A stretch of DNA of 64,000 nucleotides from DASWJS01 sp036397035 (GTDB lineage: Bacteria; Actinomycetota; AC-67): positions 1-64,000 of the forward strand of contig DASWJS010000021.1 in NCBI GenBank assembly GCA_036397035.1. Reading direction: 5' to 3'. Below, piece after piece: positions 46,993 through 54,803 of the stretch. A model generated the notes under the pieces. That model was not told where the DNA came from and ran no database searches. It was given only the letters and a program-made list of their open reading frames with translations. The position numbers and the translations under genes were made by a program. Position 1 is the stretch's first letter, and every line of letters begins with the position of its first letter.

Positions 46993-47670
46993 ATGGAGTT
47001 CCTCATTTTCGGGGTGGCGGCGGCGGTCGCGATCCTGCTGCTCTACCTGGCCTGGAAGATCGAGGAACAGCGGCGGCTCAAGCTGCGCGGGCTCGCGCAG
47101 AGCATGGGCTGGCAGTATTCGCCGCACGACTCGCTGGGGCTGCTGGGCCTGCCGTTTCCGATCTTCTCCCGAGGCTCCAGCCGGAAGGTCTCCAACGTCC
47201 TGTGGGGCCCGCGGGGCGATCACGAGCTACGCGTCTTCGAGTACCAGTACAAGGAGCGTCGCACGAACTCCCGCGGCCAGGGCTCCACCACGACCTATCG
47301 GTTCACCTGCGCGAGCACGCAGATCGACGTCGCCGCGCCACACACGAGCATCGAACGCGAGACGCTGCTCAGCCGGCTGGCCGACGTGGCCGGGTTCCGC
47401 GACATCGAGTTCGAGTCCGAGGAGTTCAACCGCCACCTGCAGGTCAAGTCCGCCGACGAGCGCTTCGCGACCTACCTGATCGACCCCCGCATGATGGAGT
47501 GGCTGCTGCACGCCGGCCCGTGGAGCTTCGAGCTGACCGGCCCCTTCGTGCTGGCTCGCCTCAATCGCCGGCTCAAGCCCGAGGAGCTTCCGCGCCTGAT
47601 CGATGCGATCGAAGGCTTCACCGCGCGCGTCCCGCGCGTGCTCTACGACGTCTACGGGGGCGCGGGATGA
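46993..47670 (+). CDS. DUF3137-like membrane-anchored protein
   Basis: A 225-residue protein with an N-terminal membrane helix (about 3-21) and a cytoplasmic-facing basic turn, then a mixed domain with LPFPIFSRGSSRKVSNVLWG, a beta hairpin FEYQYKER, and a C-terminal HAGPWSFELTG segment. The pattern fits the DUF3137-type proteins found next to LemA genes, and the next gene is indeed LemA. The stop overlaps its ATG (ATGA). No clear ribosome binding site. Confidence 0.75.
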   Translation: MEFLIFGVAAAVAILLLYLAWKIEEQRRLKLRGLAQSMGWQYSPHDSLGLLGLPFPIFSRGSSRKVSNVLWGPRGDHELRVFEYQYKERRTNSRGQGSTTTYRFTCASTQIDVAAPHTSIERETLLSRLADVAGFRDIEFESEEFNRHLQVKSADERFATYLIDPRMMEWLLHAGPWSFELTGPFVLARLNRRLKPEELPRLIDAIEGFTARVPRVLYDVYGGAG

Positions 47671-48245
47671 CGAACGGACCCGACCCGATCCTCATCGCCG
47701 CGATCGCCGCCGTGGTGGTCGTCGTCGCCGCGATCGCCCTGTCCTACAACCGATTCATCCGGCAGCGACAGCTCATCCGCAACTCCTGGTCCACCATCGA
47801 CACCGAGCTGCGGCGCCGCTACGACCTCATCCCGAACCTCGTCGAGACGGTGAAGGGCTACGCGGCGCACGAGAAGGATCTGCTGGAGCGCGTTACCGCC
47901 GCGCGGTCGGCGGCGCTCGCCTCGACCGGGCGTCCTGGCGAGCAGGCCGCGGCCGAGCGCCCGCTTGTCGACGGGCTGCGCGGGCTGCTGGCGGTGGCCG
48001 AGTCCTACCCGGGCCTCAAGGCGAGCGCGCACTTCCTGGAGCTGCAGCGGGAGCTGGCCAACACCGAGGATCGGCTCGCGGCGGCTCGGCGCTTCTACAA
48101 CAACAACGTTCGCGACTACAACCGGCGCGTGCAGTCGTTTCCCTCGATGATCATGGCGCGCATCTTCAGCTTCGGCGAAGAGGACTACTTCGAGGTCGAG
48201 GAAGCGTTGCGGTCCGCGGGCGCCCCGCGCGCCGGACTCAGCTAG
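47667..48245 (+). CDS. LemA family protein
   Basis: A 192-residue LemA protein: N-terminal helix (about 8-27) followed by a long helical bundle with the family motifs YNRFIRQRQLIRNSWSTID, RRYDLIPNLVETVKGYA and ARRFYNNNVRDYNRRVQSFP in pieces. LemA proteins are membrane-tethered four-helix bundles of unknown function. The ATG overlaps the DUF3137-like stop, making a two-gene unit. The last eight bases overlap the convergent metallopeptidase gene. Confidence 0.94.
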   Translation: MTNGPDPILIAAIAAVVVVVAAIALSYNRFIRQRQLIRNSWSTIDTELRRRYDLIPNLVETVKGYAAHEKDLLERVTAARSAALASTGRPGEQAAAERPLVDGLRGLLAVAESYPGLKASAHFLELQRELANTEDRLAAARRFYNNNVRDYNRRVQSFPSMIMARIFSFGEEDYFEVEEALRSAGAPRAGLS

Positions 48246-48960
48246 TCGCGGCCAGCTCCGAGCGCAGCGGCCACGGGTTGCCGCGGCACCCCCACAGGCC
48301 CTTGGACTGCTGCATCATCACCGGCGCCCGCTCGCCCGGGCCCGGACACGAACGGTGGCCGTGGCCGAGCAAGTGCCCCACCTCGTGGTTGACGAGCAGC
48401 CGGCGGTACGGCCGCACGCGCATCGGCAGCGACGGAGACCCGTGCAGCCAGCGCGCGCTGTTGAGCACGGCCTCGCGCGTCCCGGCGCACGACCAGGTTG
48501 AGCGCACGCTGAGGCCGATCAGGGACATGCACCGGGCTTCGGTCGTCGCGGGCGTGCGCAGCGAGACCAGGTACTCGCCCCTGGGGTCGTAGCGGAAGCG
48601 GACGGCGCCGCTCGCCGTCCATCCGCGCGGGTCGCACAGGATCGAGCGAACCGTGCGGGCGAAGGCTTTCGTGCCGAAGGGCACCCCGCGTTGGACGTGG
48701 ACGCGGAACCGGACCACGCGCGCGCCCTCCGGCCCGCACGCTTCGCGGCTCACGCGCCGAGGCTGCGGGGCGCTCCGAAGATCCAGCGCCGGGAGCGGCT
48801 CGAACCCCGGGAGCGCCTTCGGCGCGGGCTCGAAGGGCCGCAACGGGGCGACCTCGGCCGCTTGGGCGCTCAGGCGCGTGTAGAAGGTCCCCGAGGACGC
48901 CACGACCATCAGGACGGCGATGAGCGCCAGGACGATCCCCGCGCTCGTTCTCCTGGACAC
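48238..48960 (-). CDS. secreted DUF3152-type zinc metallopeptidase
   Basis: A 240-residue protein with an N-terminal signal or anchor helix (about 6-24) and a metzincin-like active site HEVGHLLGHGH near residue 194, followed by PVMMQQSKGL, a possible Met-turn. Six cysteines suggest disulfides in the outer domain. This architecture is the actinobacterial DUF3152 family, often described as metallopeptidase-like. GGGGGGAGC lies before the GTG at 48960. It is divergent from the GT4 gene. Confidence 0.88.
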   Translation of the reverse strand: MSRRTSAGIVLALIAVLMVVASSGTFYTRLSAQAAEVAPLRPFEPAPKALPGFEPLPALDLRSAPQPRRVSREACGPEGARVVRFRVHVQRGVPFGTKAFARTVRSILCDPRGWTASGAVRFRYDPRGEYLVSLRTPATTEARCMSLIGLSVRSTWSCAGTREAVLNSARWLHGSPSLPMRVRPYRRLLVNHEVGHLLGHGHRSCPGPGERAPVMMQQSKGLWGCRGNPWPLRSELAATS

Positions 48961-49036
48961 GCTCCCCCCTCCGCGCGCCGCTCGACTGCGCGCGTTGCTT
49001 TGCTCCCGGGGAAGGATGCTGCAAGGATACCGCCTC

Positions 49037-50323
49037 ATGACCCGCCCGCTGCGCGTCCTGCTCCTGTCCTGGGAATACCCGCCACGAATCGTGGGCGGGC
49101 TCGGACGGCACGTGCACCGGCTGTCGACCGCGCTTGCCGGCGCGGGGCACGAGGTGCACGTCGTCACGCGCGAGCACCCCGACGCGCCGTCCGAGGAGGT
49201 GCTCGACGGCGTCCACGTCGTCCGGGTAGGCGAGTACCCGCCCCTGATCGGCTTCGAGGACCTGGTGCCCTGGGTCCTGCAGTTCAACCTCGCCGTCCAG
49301 GCGCGCGCGACCGAGCTGCTCCACGATGTCGACGTCGACTTGGTGCACGCGCACGACTGGCTCGTCGGCTACGCGGCCGCGGGACTCAAGGGGGTCTTCG
49401 AGCTGCCGCTCGTCACCACCGTGCACGCGACCGAGTACGGCCGGCACCAGGGCCACCTGCCCGGACCGATGAACAAGCTCATTCACCAGGTCGAGTGGTG
49501 GCTCACCTACGAAGCGCGCCGCGTGATCACCTGCTCGGAGTACATGGCCGACCAGGTGCGCACGATCTTCGAGCTGCCCGAGGCGAAGCAGGACGTGATC
49601 CCCAACGGCGTCGACCTGTCGGACTTCGACCGTCCCGACGACGTGGAGGAGTTCCGCGCGACGCGCGTCGGACCCGGCGAGAAGATGCTCTTCTACGCGG
49701 GGCGGCTCGAATACGAAAAGGGCGTGCAGACCGTGCTCGATGCGCTGCCGCTCGTCCTCGCCGAGCAGCCCGCGCGCTTCTACGTGGCCGGCGTCGGCAC
49801 GCACGCCGAAGCGCTGCGCGACCACGCCGAACGCCTCGGCCTCAGCGACCGCATCACGTTCCTCGGCTTCGTCGACGAGGCCGAGCTGCGCGCCTACTAC
49901 GCCGCGGCCGACCTCGCGGTCGTCCCGAGCCTCTACGAGCCCTTCGGCATGGTGGCCCTGGAGACGATGGCGAGCGGCACGCCCTGCATCGCGGCCGACA
50001 CGGGGGGCTTGCGCGAGCTGATCGTTCACGACGCGACCGGGCTGCGCTTCACGCCCGGCGACCCGGCTTCGCTCGCCGGGATGATCCTGCGGCTGCTCAC
50101 CGACCGGCGGCTCGACCAGCGACTGACCGTCGACGCGCGGCGCATGATCAACGACCAGTTCTCGTGGGCCTCGATCGCGCGCGGCACGGCCGAGGTCTAC
50201 GCGCGCGCGATCGCCGAGGAGCGCGAGCTGCGGCGCGGGCTCGGCCGCGAGGAGCGCATCCCGCTCCGCGTCATCCTCGGCCGCTCCGAGTTGCTCGGCT
50301 TGGCCGAAGGCGCCCGCGCCTAG
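49037..50323 (+). CDS. GT4 glycogen/alpha-glucan synthase-like glycosyltransferase
   Basis: A 428-residue family 4 glycosyltransferase. The N-terminal EYPPRIVGGLGRHV binds the acceptor side, LVHAHDWLVGYAA and TVHATEYGRHQGH follow, and the C-terminal domain has FYAGRLEYEKG and the nucleotide-sugar motif EPFGMVALE (EX7E). The closest functional parallel is mycobacterial Rv3032, an alpha-1,4-glucosyltransferase, matching the GH57 and methyltransferase genes nearby. An in-frame ATG seven codons upstream (49016) is a possible alternative start. It shares a CTAG stop with the next, convergent gene. Confidence 0.92.
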   Translation: MTRPLRVLLLSWEYPPRIVGGLGRHVHRLSTALAGAGHEVHVVTREHPDAPSEEVLDGVHVVRVGEYPPLIGFEDLVPWVLQFNLAVQARATELLHDVDVDLVHAHDWLVGYAAAGLKGVFELPLVTTVHATEYGRHQGHLPGPMNKLIHQVEWWLTYEARRVITCSEYMADQVRTIFELPEAKQDVIPNGVDLSDFDRPDDVEEFRATRVGPGEKMLFYAGRLEYEKGVQTVLDALPLVLAEQPARFYVAGVGTHAEALRDHAERLGLSDRITFLGFVDEAELRAYYAAADLAVVPSLYEPFGMVALETMASGTPCIAADTGGLRELIVHDATGLRFTPGDPASLAGMILRLLTDRRLDQRLTVDARRMINDQFSWASIARGTAEVYARAIAEERELRRGLGREERIPLRVILGRSELLGLAEGARA

Positions 50324-51012
50324 TCCGGCCGGCTCCCGTCGCGCATCTTCAGGACGCGGGCGGGGACGCCGCCGACGATCGCGCGCGGCGGCACGTCCTT
50401 GTTGACCAGCGCGTGGCTCGCGACGACCGCGCCCTCGCCGATTGTCACGCCGCGAAGGATCGTCGCCTTCTCGCCCACCCACACGTCGCGTCCGATCTTG
50501 ACCGGCGACTTCACGATCCCCTGCGCGCGGATCGGCGTGTCGAGGTCCTCGGTGCGGTGGTCGAAGTCACAGATGTAGATCCAGTCGGCGAGGATCGACT
50601 CGTCGCCGATCTCGACGTCCAGGTAGCAGTTGATCGTGTTGTCGGCGCCGAGGACCGCCTTCGATCCGATCCGCAGGTCGCCTTCGTGGCAGCGGATCTT
50701 GTTGCCCCGGCCGATGAAGGCCCACTTGCCGAGCACGACTCGTCCGTACCCGCGCCGCGCGTAAATCTCCACGCCCGGGGCGATGAACACGAACCCCTCG
50801 GTGCGGATGTGCGGGTGCGTGACCTTGAACCGCAGGAACCGCAACCCGTGCATGACGAACCGAGGCGTGTAGAGCCGCCGCTGCCTGATGAACCGAGCCG
50901 TGCGGACGATCCGCTCCCACCGCGACCGGGCGGGCACGGCGGGCGCCGGGTCGGGGACGGCCCGCGGCCACGGCCGAACCCCGGACCTCGCTTCCTTCGG
51001 TTCCGCCCCCAT
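50320..51012 (-). CDS. hexapeptide-repeat acyltransferase
   Basis: A 230-residue left-handed beta-helix acyltransferase: repeated hexapeptides (VVLGKWAFIGRGN, IGSKAVLGADN, IGDESILADW, IGRDVWVGEKATILRGVTIGEG) form the helix, and the C-terminus PRAIVGGVPARVL is typical of WcaF/NodL-type enzymes. The active-site histidine is probably in CDFDHRTED. Mycobacterial Rv3034c, a putative acetyltransferase beside Rv3032, has the same placement. The ATG is two bases after the stop of a 56-codon gene, whose end supplies GGAGG. Confidence 0.88.
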   Translation of the reverse strand: MGAEPKEARSGVRPWPRAVPDPAPAVPARSRWERIVRTARFIRQRRLYTPRFVMHGLRFLRFKVTHPHIRTEGFVFIAPGVEIYARRGYGRVVLGKWAFIGRGNKIRCHEGDLRIGSKAVLGADNTINCYLDVEIGDESILADWIYICDFDHRTEDLDTPIRAQGIVKSPVKIGRDVWVGEKATILRGVTIGEGAVVASHALVNKDVPPRAIVGGVPARVLKMRDGSRPD

Positions 51013-51014
51013 CG

Positions 51015-51185
51015 TCAGGCCTCCGCCTCCGCCGCGAGCAGGACGTACAAGACATCCGCTTCCTCATCGTGGGTCGGGACGGCCATCCTCACCCCGTGCG
51101 CCCAACCGTAGAATCCGTGTTCAGCCCGGTCGATCATCCGAGAGAGAATACCCTTCAAGTCTGGAGCGGGAGCGCGTTCACCCAT
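51015..51185 (-). CDS. 56-residue protein between the AbiEii-like and acyltransferase genes
   Basis: ATG at 51185 lies inside the last codons of the nucleotidyltransferase gene (ATGGGTGA overlap of eight bases) and the TGA is two bases before the acyltransferase ATG. The 56-residue product (MGERAPAPDLKGILSRMIDR, then an aromatic middle HGFYGWAHG and an acidic end THDEEADVLY) reads like a real small protein rather than a random frame. It links the toxin-antitoxin pair to the acyltransferase in one transcript. No homology recognised; a small third partner or a remnant of a longer gene are both possible. Confidence 0.5.
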   Translation of the reverse strand: MGERAPAPDLKGILSRMIDRAEHGFYGWAHGVRMAVPTHDEEADVLYVLLAAEAEA

Positions 51186-51882
51186 CGAATGCCGCCCGCA
51201 ACTCGGCCAACAGGTCTTGCGCCAGGATCACGACGGAGGTGGCCGCTTCCTCGGGGTCACCGATCACCTCCAGAGCGCGCGCGATCATTCTCACCCCTTC
51301 TGCTTCGTGCGTTCCGAACAGTTCGGCAAGAGCTGGGAGGGCATCCCGCGCGACAGGTTCGACGCGCGCGTCGGCCACCATCCGTCCAAAGCCTTCGACC
51401 AGCTCTCCCGTTCCAACCTCGCGGAAGAGCCGGTATGCGTCCAATGCGTCCTTGTCGAAGAGCCGATGCTCGTTACCGAGTCGGTCCCGCAACTTGAACA
51501 CTTTGGAGACCAGCAGCGCCGACGAAGCGCCGTGCCCGTCGAGGCTCGCGCTACGCCCCTTCCGCCCGCCGACGGATTGCGGAACGAGCAGATCGATAGA
51601 GCCTTCGCGGCGTTTCCAGATACCCGGCTGGCTTCCCGGCTGGAATCCCGCCCCTTTCATCACCGAATCGAGCGCGGGCGTCGTACCAAGCACGCTTGGG
51701 ATGACAGCGATGTCGCCGTCGGTCGTGAACGGCGCGACGGCGATCGTTGCTTCGCCGACGTGCTGGTAGATGGCCTGCGCTCCGACGAGAACGAGCGCGT
51801 CGTGATGAGGCTGCAGAGCCTCAAGCGCGTCCAGCAGCAGACGACGCGCTTGGACGTAGGTCGGGTCAGGCTCGCCACGCAT
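51178..51882 (-). CDS. AbiEii-like nucleotidyltransferase (putative toxin)
   Basis: A 234-residue protein with the minimal nucleotidyltransferase fold of AbiEii/MenT-type toxins. The glycine motif is VLVGAQAIY (G34), the metal-binding pair is in TTDGDIAV (D55 and D57), a third acidic residue in GSIDLLVP (D97), and the downstream KVFKLRDR...RLFDKDALDAYRLF segment (about residues 127-153) matches the Lys/Arg/Asp motif of these toxins. ATG 51882 is preferred, since GGGAGG is eight bases upstream; GTG 51918 is possible. It overlaps the upstream gene by 17 bases. Such toxins transfer nucleotides to tRNA or other targets; the target here is unknown. Confidence 0.78.
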   Translation of the reverse strand: MRGEPDPTYVQARRLLLDALEALQPHHDALVLVGAQAIYQHVGEATIAVAPFTTDGDIAVIPSVLGTTPALDSVMKGAGFQPGSQPGIWKRREGSIDLLVPQSVGGRKGRSASLDGHGASSALLVSKVFKLRDRLGNEHRLFDKDALDAYRLFREVGTGELVEGFGRMVADARVEPVARDALPALAELFGTHEAEGVRMIARALEVIGDPEEAATSVVILAQDLLAELRAAFDG

Positions 51883-52936
51883 CCTCGTGACCTCCCATCC
51901 ATGCCAGAAGCTCGTCACCCTCGGCCGGGCCTCGCCCAGGACTCGTCAGCAGATCGGCCGCCGCTTGACTAAGAGCGACGCAGGGTAAATCGTCATTCAT
52001 GCGCGTCCGCTGCCAGGCGATCCCACCGAAAGACTCGACCAGCAAGACGTTGGTACCGGTGTCGGCCTCGCGCAGGTCAAGTGACGTGACTGCATTCGCA
52101 AACGAATCCACGTAAACAACGGCGAGCCTCGGCGGAGCCACCCTGAGTTCGTTGGGCACGGCCAATGAACCCGTCACGGCATAGTGACCGTCCCACTCCG
52201 CGAGCCGAGTGCAGAGCCAGGGAACCCCGCGCGGGGCTACGTACGAGGCAGTCCGATTCGAAGTAAGCAGTCCGTAGTCTTCGACCCACCGGCGAGTGAT
52301 GGGTGCCGGGTTCGCGCGGCGTACCGGACCTCGCGGCTCGCGTTCGATCAGCGATTCTTGCTCGAGGAGTTCGACGACTCGGCTAACCGTAGGGGCGGGA
52401 ACCTTGATCCGCTCGCCAAGATCACGGACCCCATACGGCGGCCGGAAGTCACACAGCGCGCGAACGACGCGCGCCGCTGCTGGACCACGGAGTGATCCCA
52501 GGGACCTAGTCGTTCCCCATGGGTCGCGGTCCGCGCCCTGGGTTTCGAGATAGAGGACTGGCCTCTCCAGCGAGATTCGAAGGTTCCCGGTCATGTCGAA
52601 GTATCCGAACCCATTGGAAGCAAGCAAGGCGCAGGCGCGCCTGCTCAAGTACGGTGCCGCGACAAGAATCTGCCCGGACCGGCCGGTCGGTGCCCACATG
52701 GCCAGCTGCAGCGCCTCCTTGGGGGTCAGCCGGCCGGTCTTCGCGGTGACAGCTATCTCGGTTGGGGTCCGACCGTCTGGCCCCGCGATGGCGAGCGTGG
52801 CGTCGACATCGGCCGCCAAGAGCCCGCGTTGCCGGGTTGGGCGCAATGCAACCGTCCATCCCAACGGCAGGCGCGCCTGGACCGCTTCCTCGAGGCCGCC
52901 GAGAAGTTCTGTTTCACGAAACCTTGTGTTGCGCAC
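51866..52936 (-). CDS. AbiEi-like antitoxin with winged helix and nuclease-like N-terminal domain
   Basis: A 356-residue protein. Residues about 30-130 look like a restriction-endonuclease fold: VDATLAI (D45), EIAVTAK (E60, K66), VAAPYLSRRACALL and GYFDMTGNLRI. A winged helix-turn-helix (about 150-205, VRDLGERIKVPAPTVSRVVELLEQESLI) follows, then a C-terminal domain. The same architecture is found in type IV AbiEi-family antitoxins that accompany AbiEii nucleotidyltransferases. GTG 52936 is chosen because the promoter at 52947-52975 places transcription start next to it; a TTG at 52975 lies inside the -35. Lower GC than its neighbours suggests horizontal acquisition. Confidence 0.75.
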   Translation of the reverse strand: MRNTRFRETELLGGLEEAVQARLPLGWTVALRPTRQRGLLAADVDATLAIAGPDGRTPTEIAVTAKTGRLTPKEALQLAMWAPTGRSGQILVAAPYLSRRACALLASNGFGYFDMTGNLRISLERPVLYLETQGADRDPWGTTRSLGSLRGPAAARVVRALCDFRPPYGVRDLGERIKVPAPTVSRVVELLEQESLIEREPRGPVRRANPAPITRRWVEDYGLLTSNRTASYVAPRGVPWLCTRLAEWDGHYAVTGSLAVPNELRVAPPRLAVVYVDSFANAVTSLDLREADTGTNVLLVESFGGIAWQRTRMNDDLPCVALSQAAADLLTSPGRGPAEGDELLAWMGGHEDAWRA

Positions 52937-52975
52937 GGTGTGCAACAGTCTAATCTCTGCAACATCGCAGGTCAA
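52928..52975 (-). promoter_or_regulatory. promoter and palindromic operator of the AbiE-like pair
   Basis: On the minus strand TTGACC (52970-52975) and TAGACT (52947-52952) are 17 bases apart, an ideal promoter. Directly abutting the -10, the 19-bp near-palindrome GTTGCGCACGGTGTGCAAC (52928-52946, eight of nine pairs match) spans the transcription start and the GTG start codon. AbiEi-type proteins repress their own promoters through inverted repeats, so this is a strong operator candidate for the winged-helix protein encoded next. Confidence 0.7.
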
Positions 52976-52987
52976 GACCCATCTTGC

Positions 52988-53911
52988 TTAGGACAGAGTC
53001 TCGGCTGGCTTCTCGCCGTAGAGGAGGAGGTTGTAGAACAGGTCCCGCGGCACCAGGCGGCGCACGAGGACGTTGTCGAGCCGGTACAGCGAGATGTAGG
53101 AGGAGTACGCGAAGTACGGCCACTGCCGCGGGAGCAGCCCGGGCTTGGCCATGGCCTCGATCGTGCGCATGCTCCAGCCCCACACGCCGCTCAGCAGCTC
53201 CTCGGTGCGAACGCGCACGTTCGCGAACCCTGCCTCGCGGGCCCACCGCTCGACCATGCGCGGATGGAACTCGTGCAGGTCGACGTGGGCCTCCAGCTCG
53301 GCATCGGGATCCGTCTCCTCGGCGCGTTCGCGCAGCAGGCCCAGTCGCCCACCGACCGCGCGGAAGGTCCGCCCGGTGACCTTCTTGGCGGTGTCGACGA
53401 TCCTGAAGCCGATCCGCGTCGGCTCGCCGGCGATGACCAAGGTGCCGCCCGGCTTCAGGACGCGATACGCCTCCGCCAGCGCCGCCTCGACGTCGGGCAG
53501 ATGGTGGAGCACCGCGTGCCCGAGCACCGTGTCGAACGTGCCGTCCTCGAACGGGAGCGCCTCGGCGTCGGCGGTGCGAGCGGTCATCGGGATCCCCGCC
53601 GCGGCGGCGTTGCGCAGGCAGGCCTCGACCATCCCGGGCGAGATGTCGGTCGCGTGCGCATCCTCGACCAGGCCCGCGAGCGCGAGGTTGATCACGAAGA
53701 AGCCGGTCCCCGCGCCGATCTCGAGCACCGTCCCGTAGGGCCGCTCGGGCGCGACGAGGAGGAACTTCTCGCGCGCGTACGCGGTCACGCGCTGGTCGAA
53801 GGTGATCCCCCACTTCTGGTCGTACTGCGACGCTTCCCAGTCGTGGTAGCGGACGTTCGCGGTCTTCGGGTCGAGGACTTCCGTTTTGGGCCGATCGGTG
53901 ATGGTGGGCAT
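52988..53911 (-). CDS. UbiE-like class I SAM methyltransferase
   Basis: A 307-residue methyltransferase with VLEIGAGTGFFVINLA (about residue 55), the acidic ATDISPGMVEACLRNA, TARTADAEALPFEDGTFDTVLGHAVLHHL pieces and VLKPGGTLVIAGEP, all typical of UbiE-like enzymes. A C-terminal extension of about 110 residues is specific to this subfamily and contains the PYFAYSSYISLY segment. No ribosome binding site precedes ATG 53911; TATCCT (53920-53925) is eight bases upstream, a leaderless arrangement. The substrate is not apparent. Confidence 0.88.
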   Translation of the reverse strand: MPTITDRPKTEVLDPKTANVRYHDWEASQYDQKWGITFDQRVTAYAREKFLLVAPERPYGTVLEIGAGTGFFVINLALAGLVEDAHATDISPGMVEACLRNAAAAGIPMTARTADAEALPFEDGTFDTVLGHAVLHHLPDVEAALAEAYRVLKPGGTLVIAGEPTRIGFRIVDTAKKVTGRTFRAVGGRLGLLRERAEETDPDAELEAHVDLHEFHPRMVERWAREAGFANVRVRTEELLSGVWGWSMRTIEAMAKPGLLPRQWPYFAYSSYISLYRLDNVLVRRLVPRDLFYNLLLYGEKPAETLS

Positions 53912-53969
53912 GGGGCGCAAGGATACCGGGACCGCAGGAGCCGGGCGTCCTCGCGTCGAATCCGGCTCC

Positions 53970-54764
53970 ATGTGCCGGACCCTCTCCACGCGCGCTCGGA
54001 ACGCCGCCATGCTCCTCGCGGCAGCGGTTTCCGTGCTCGCGATCCCGGCGGCCGGCGAGGCCGCGCTCCCCAAGCGGATCGCATCGAGCTTCTTCTCCAA
54101 GAAGATCACGATCGACGACGACACGAAATGGCGGCTCGCGTGCAACGGCCCGTTCTCGTCCAACACGCAGATCCACGTGCTGGTCGTCAGCGTCGAGCCG
54201 GCAGACGGATCGGACCCGTTCACGTTCCAGTTCACCAGCACGTTCGTCAACAGCACCTGGACGATCGTCAAGGTCGGGCCCTACACCCACGAAGAGCACA
54301 CCGGCCCGTCATCCACCTGGGAGGCCGGCGGCGGGCCGTCGATGAGCGGCAGGTCGCAGCCGGCGGGGACGCTGCGGGTCGCCGGCGCGTCGTGGGGAAA
54401 CACCCTCCGCACCTGCGTCGTGACGCTCGACGGCGTCAAGAAGGAGTTGAAGAAGCGCCCCCGCTCGAACGCCCGCTACTGGCTGCCGACCGACGGGGAG
54501 GGCGCAGCCAGTTCCTCGAACGTCGAGAGCACCTGGGCGATCCGGTTCGAAGCCGACTTCGACGGCTTCCTCGTCGCGGCGCACGGAGGCAGCGCCGAGC
54601 AGGGAGTTGCGATCGCGGTCCCGCCGGAAGGAGACCCGGTCGTCGGCCGGCCTTTCTTCTTGGTCGCGCGGCCGACGTCCGGAACGTGGCGCTTCACGTC
54701 GGCGGGGTCCGGGCCGGCGCTGTTCGGCTTCGACCTCATGACGGCGCTCGTCCTGCCGCGCTGA
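53970..54764 (+). CDS. secreted protein of unknown function
   Basis: A 264-residue exported protein: basic N-terminus, hydrophobic core (about residues 14-30, AAMLLAAAVSVLAIPA) and cleavage near GEA-AL. The mature part is beta-rich with two cysteines and repeated Thr/Ser-Trp segments (TSTFVNSTWTIV, GTWRFTSAG). No family recognised. The ATG at 53970 gives the best signal peptide. It is divergent from the methyltransferase gene with 58 bases between starts. Confidence 0.75.
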   Translation: MCRTLSTRARNAAMLLAAAVSVLAIPAAGEAALPKRIASSFFSKKITIDDDTKWRLACNGPFSSNTQIHVLVVSVEPADGSDPFTFQFTSTFVNSTWTIVKVGPYTHEEHTGPSSTWEAGGGPSMSGRSQPAGTLRVAGASWGNTLRTCVVTLDGVKKELKKRPRSNARYWLPTDGEGAASSSNVESTWAIRFEADFDGFLVAAHGGSAEQGVAIAVPPEGDPVVGRPFFLVARPTSGTWRFTSAGSGPALFGFDLMTALVLPR

Positions 54765-54803
54765 GGTCCCGCCCGGCACGCCGCCCGCGTCCGGCGCCCT
54801 ACG

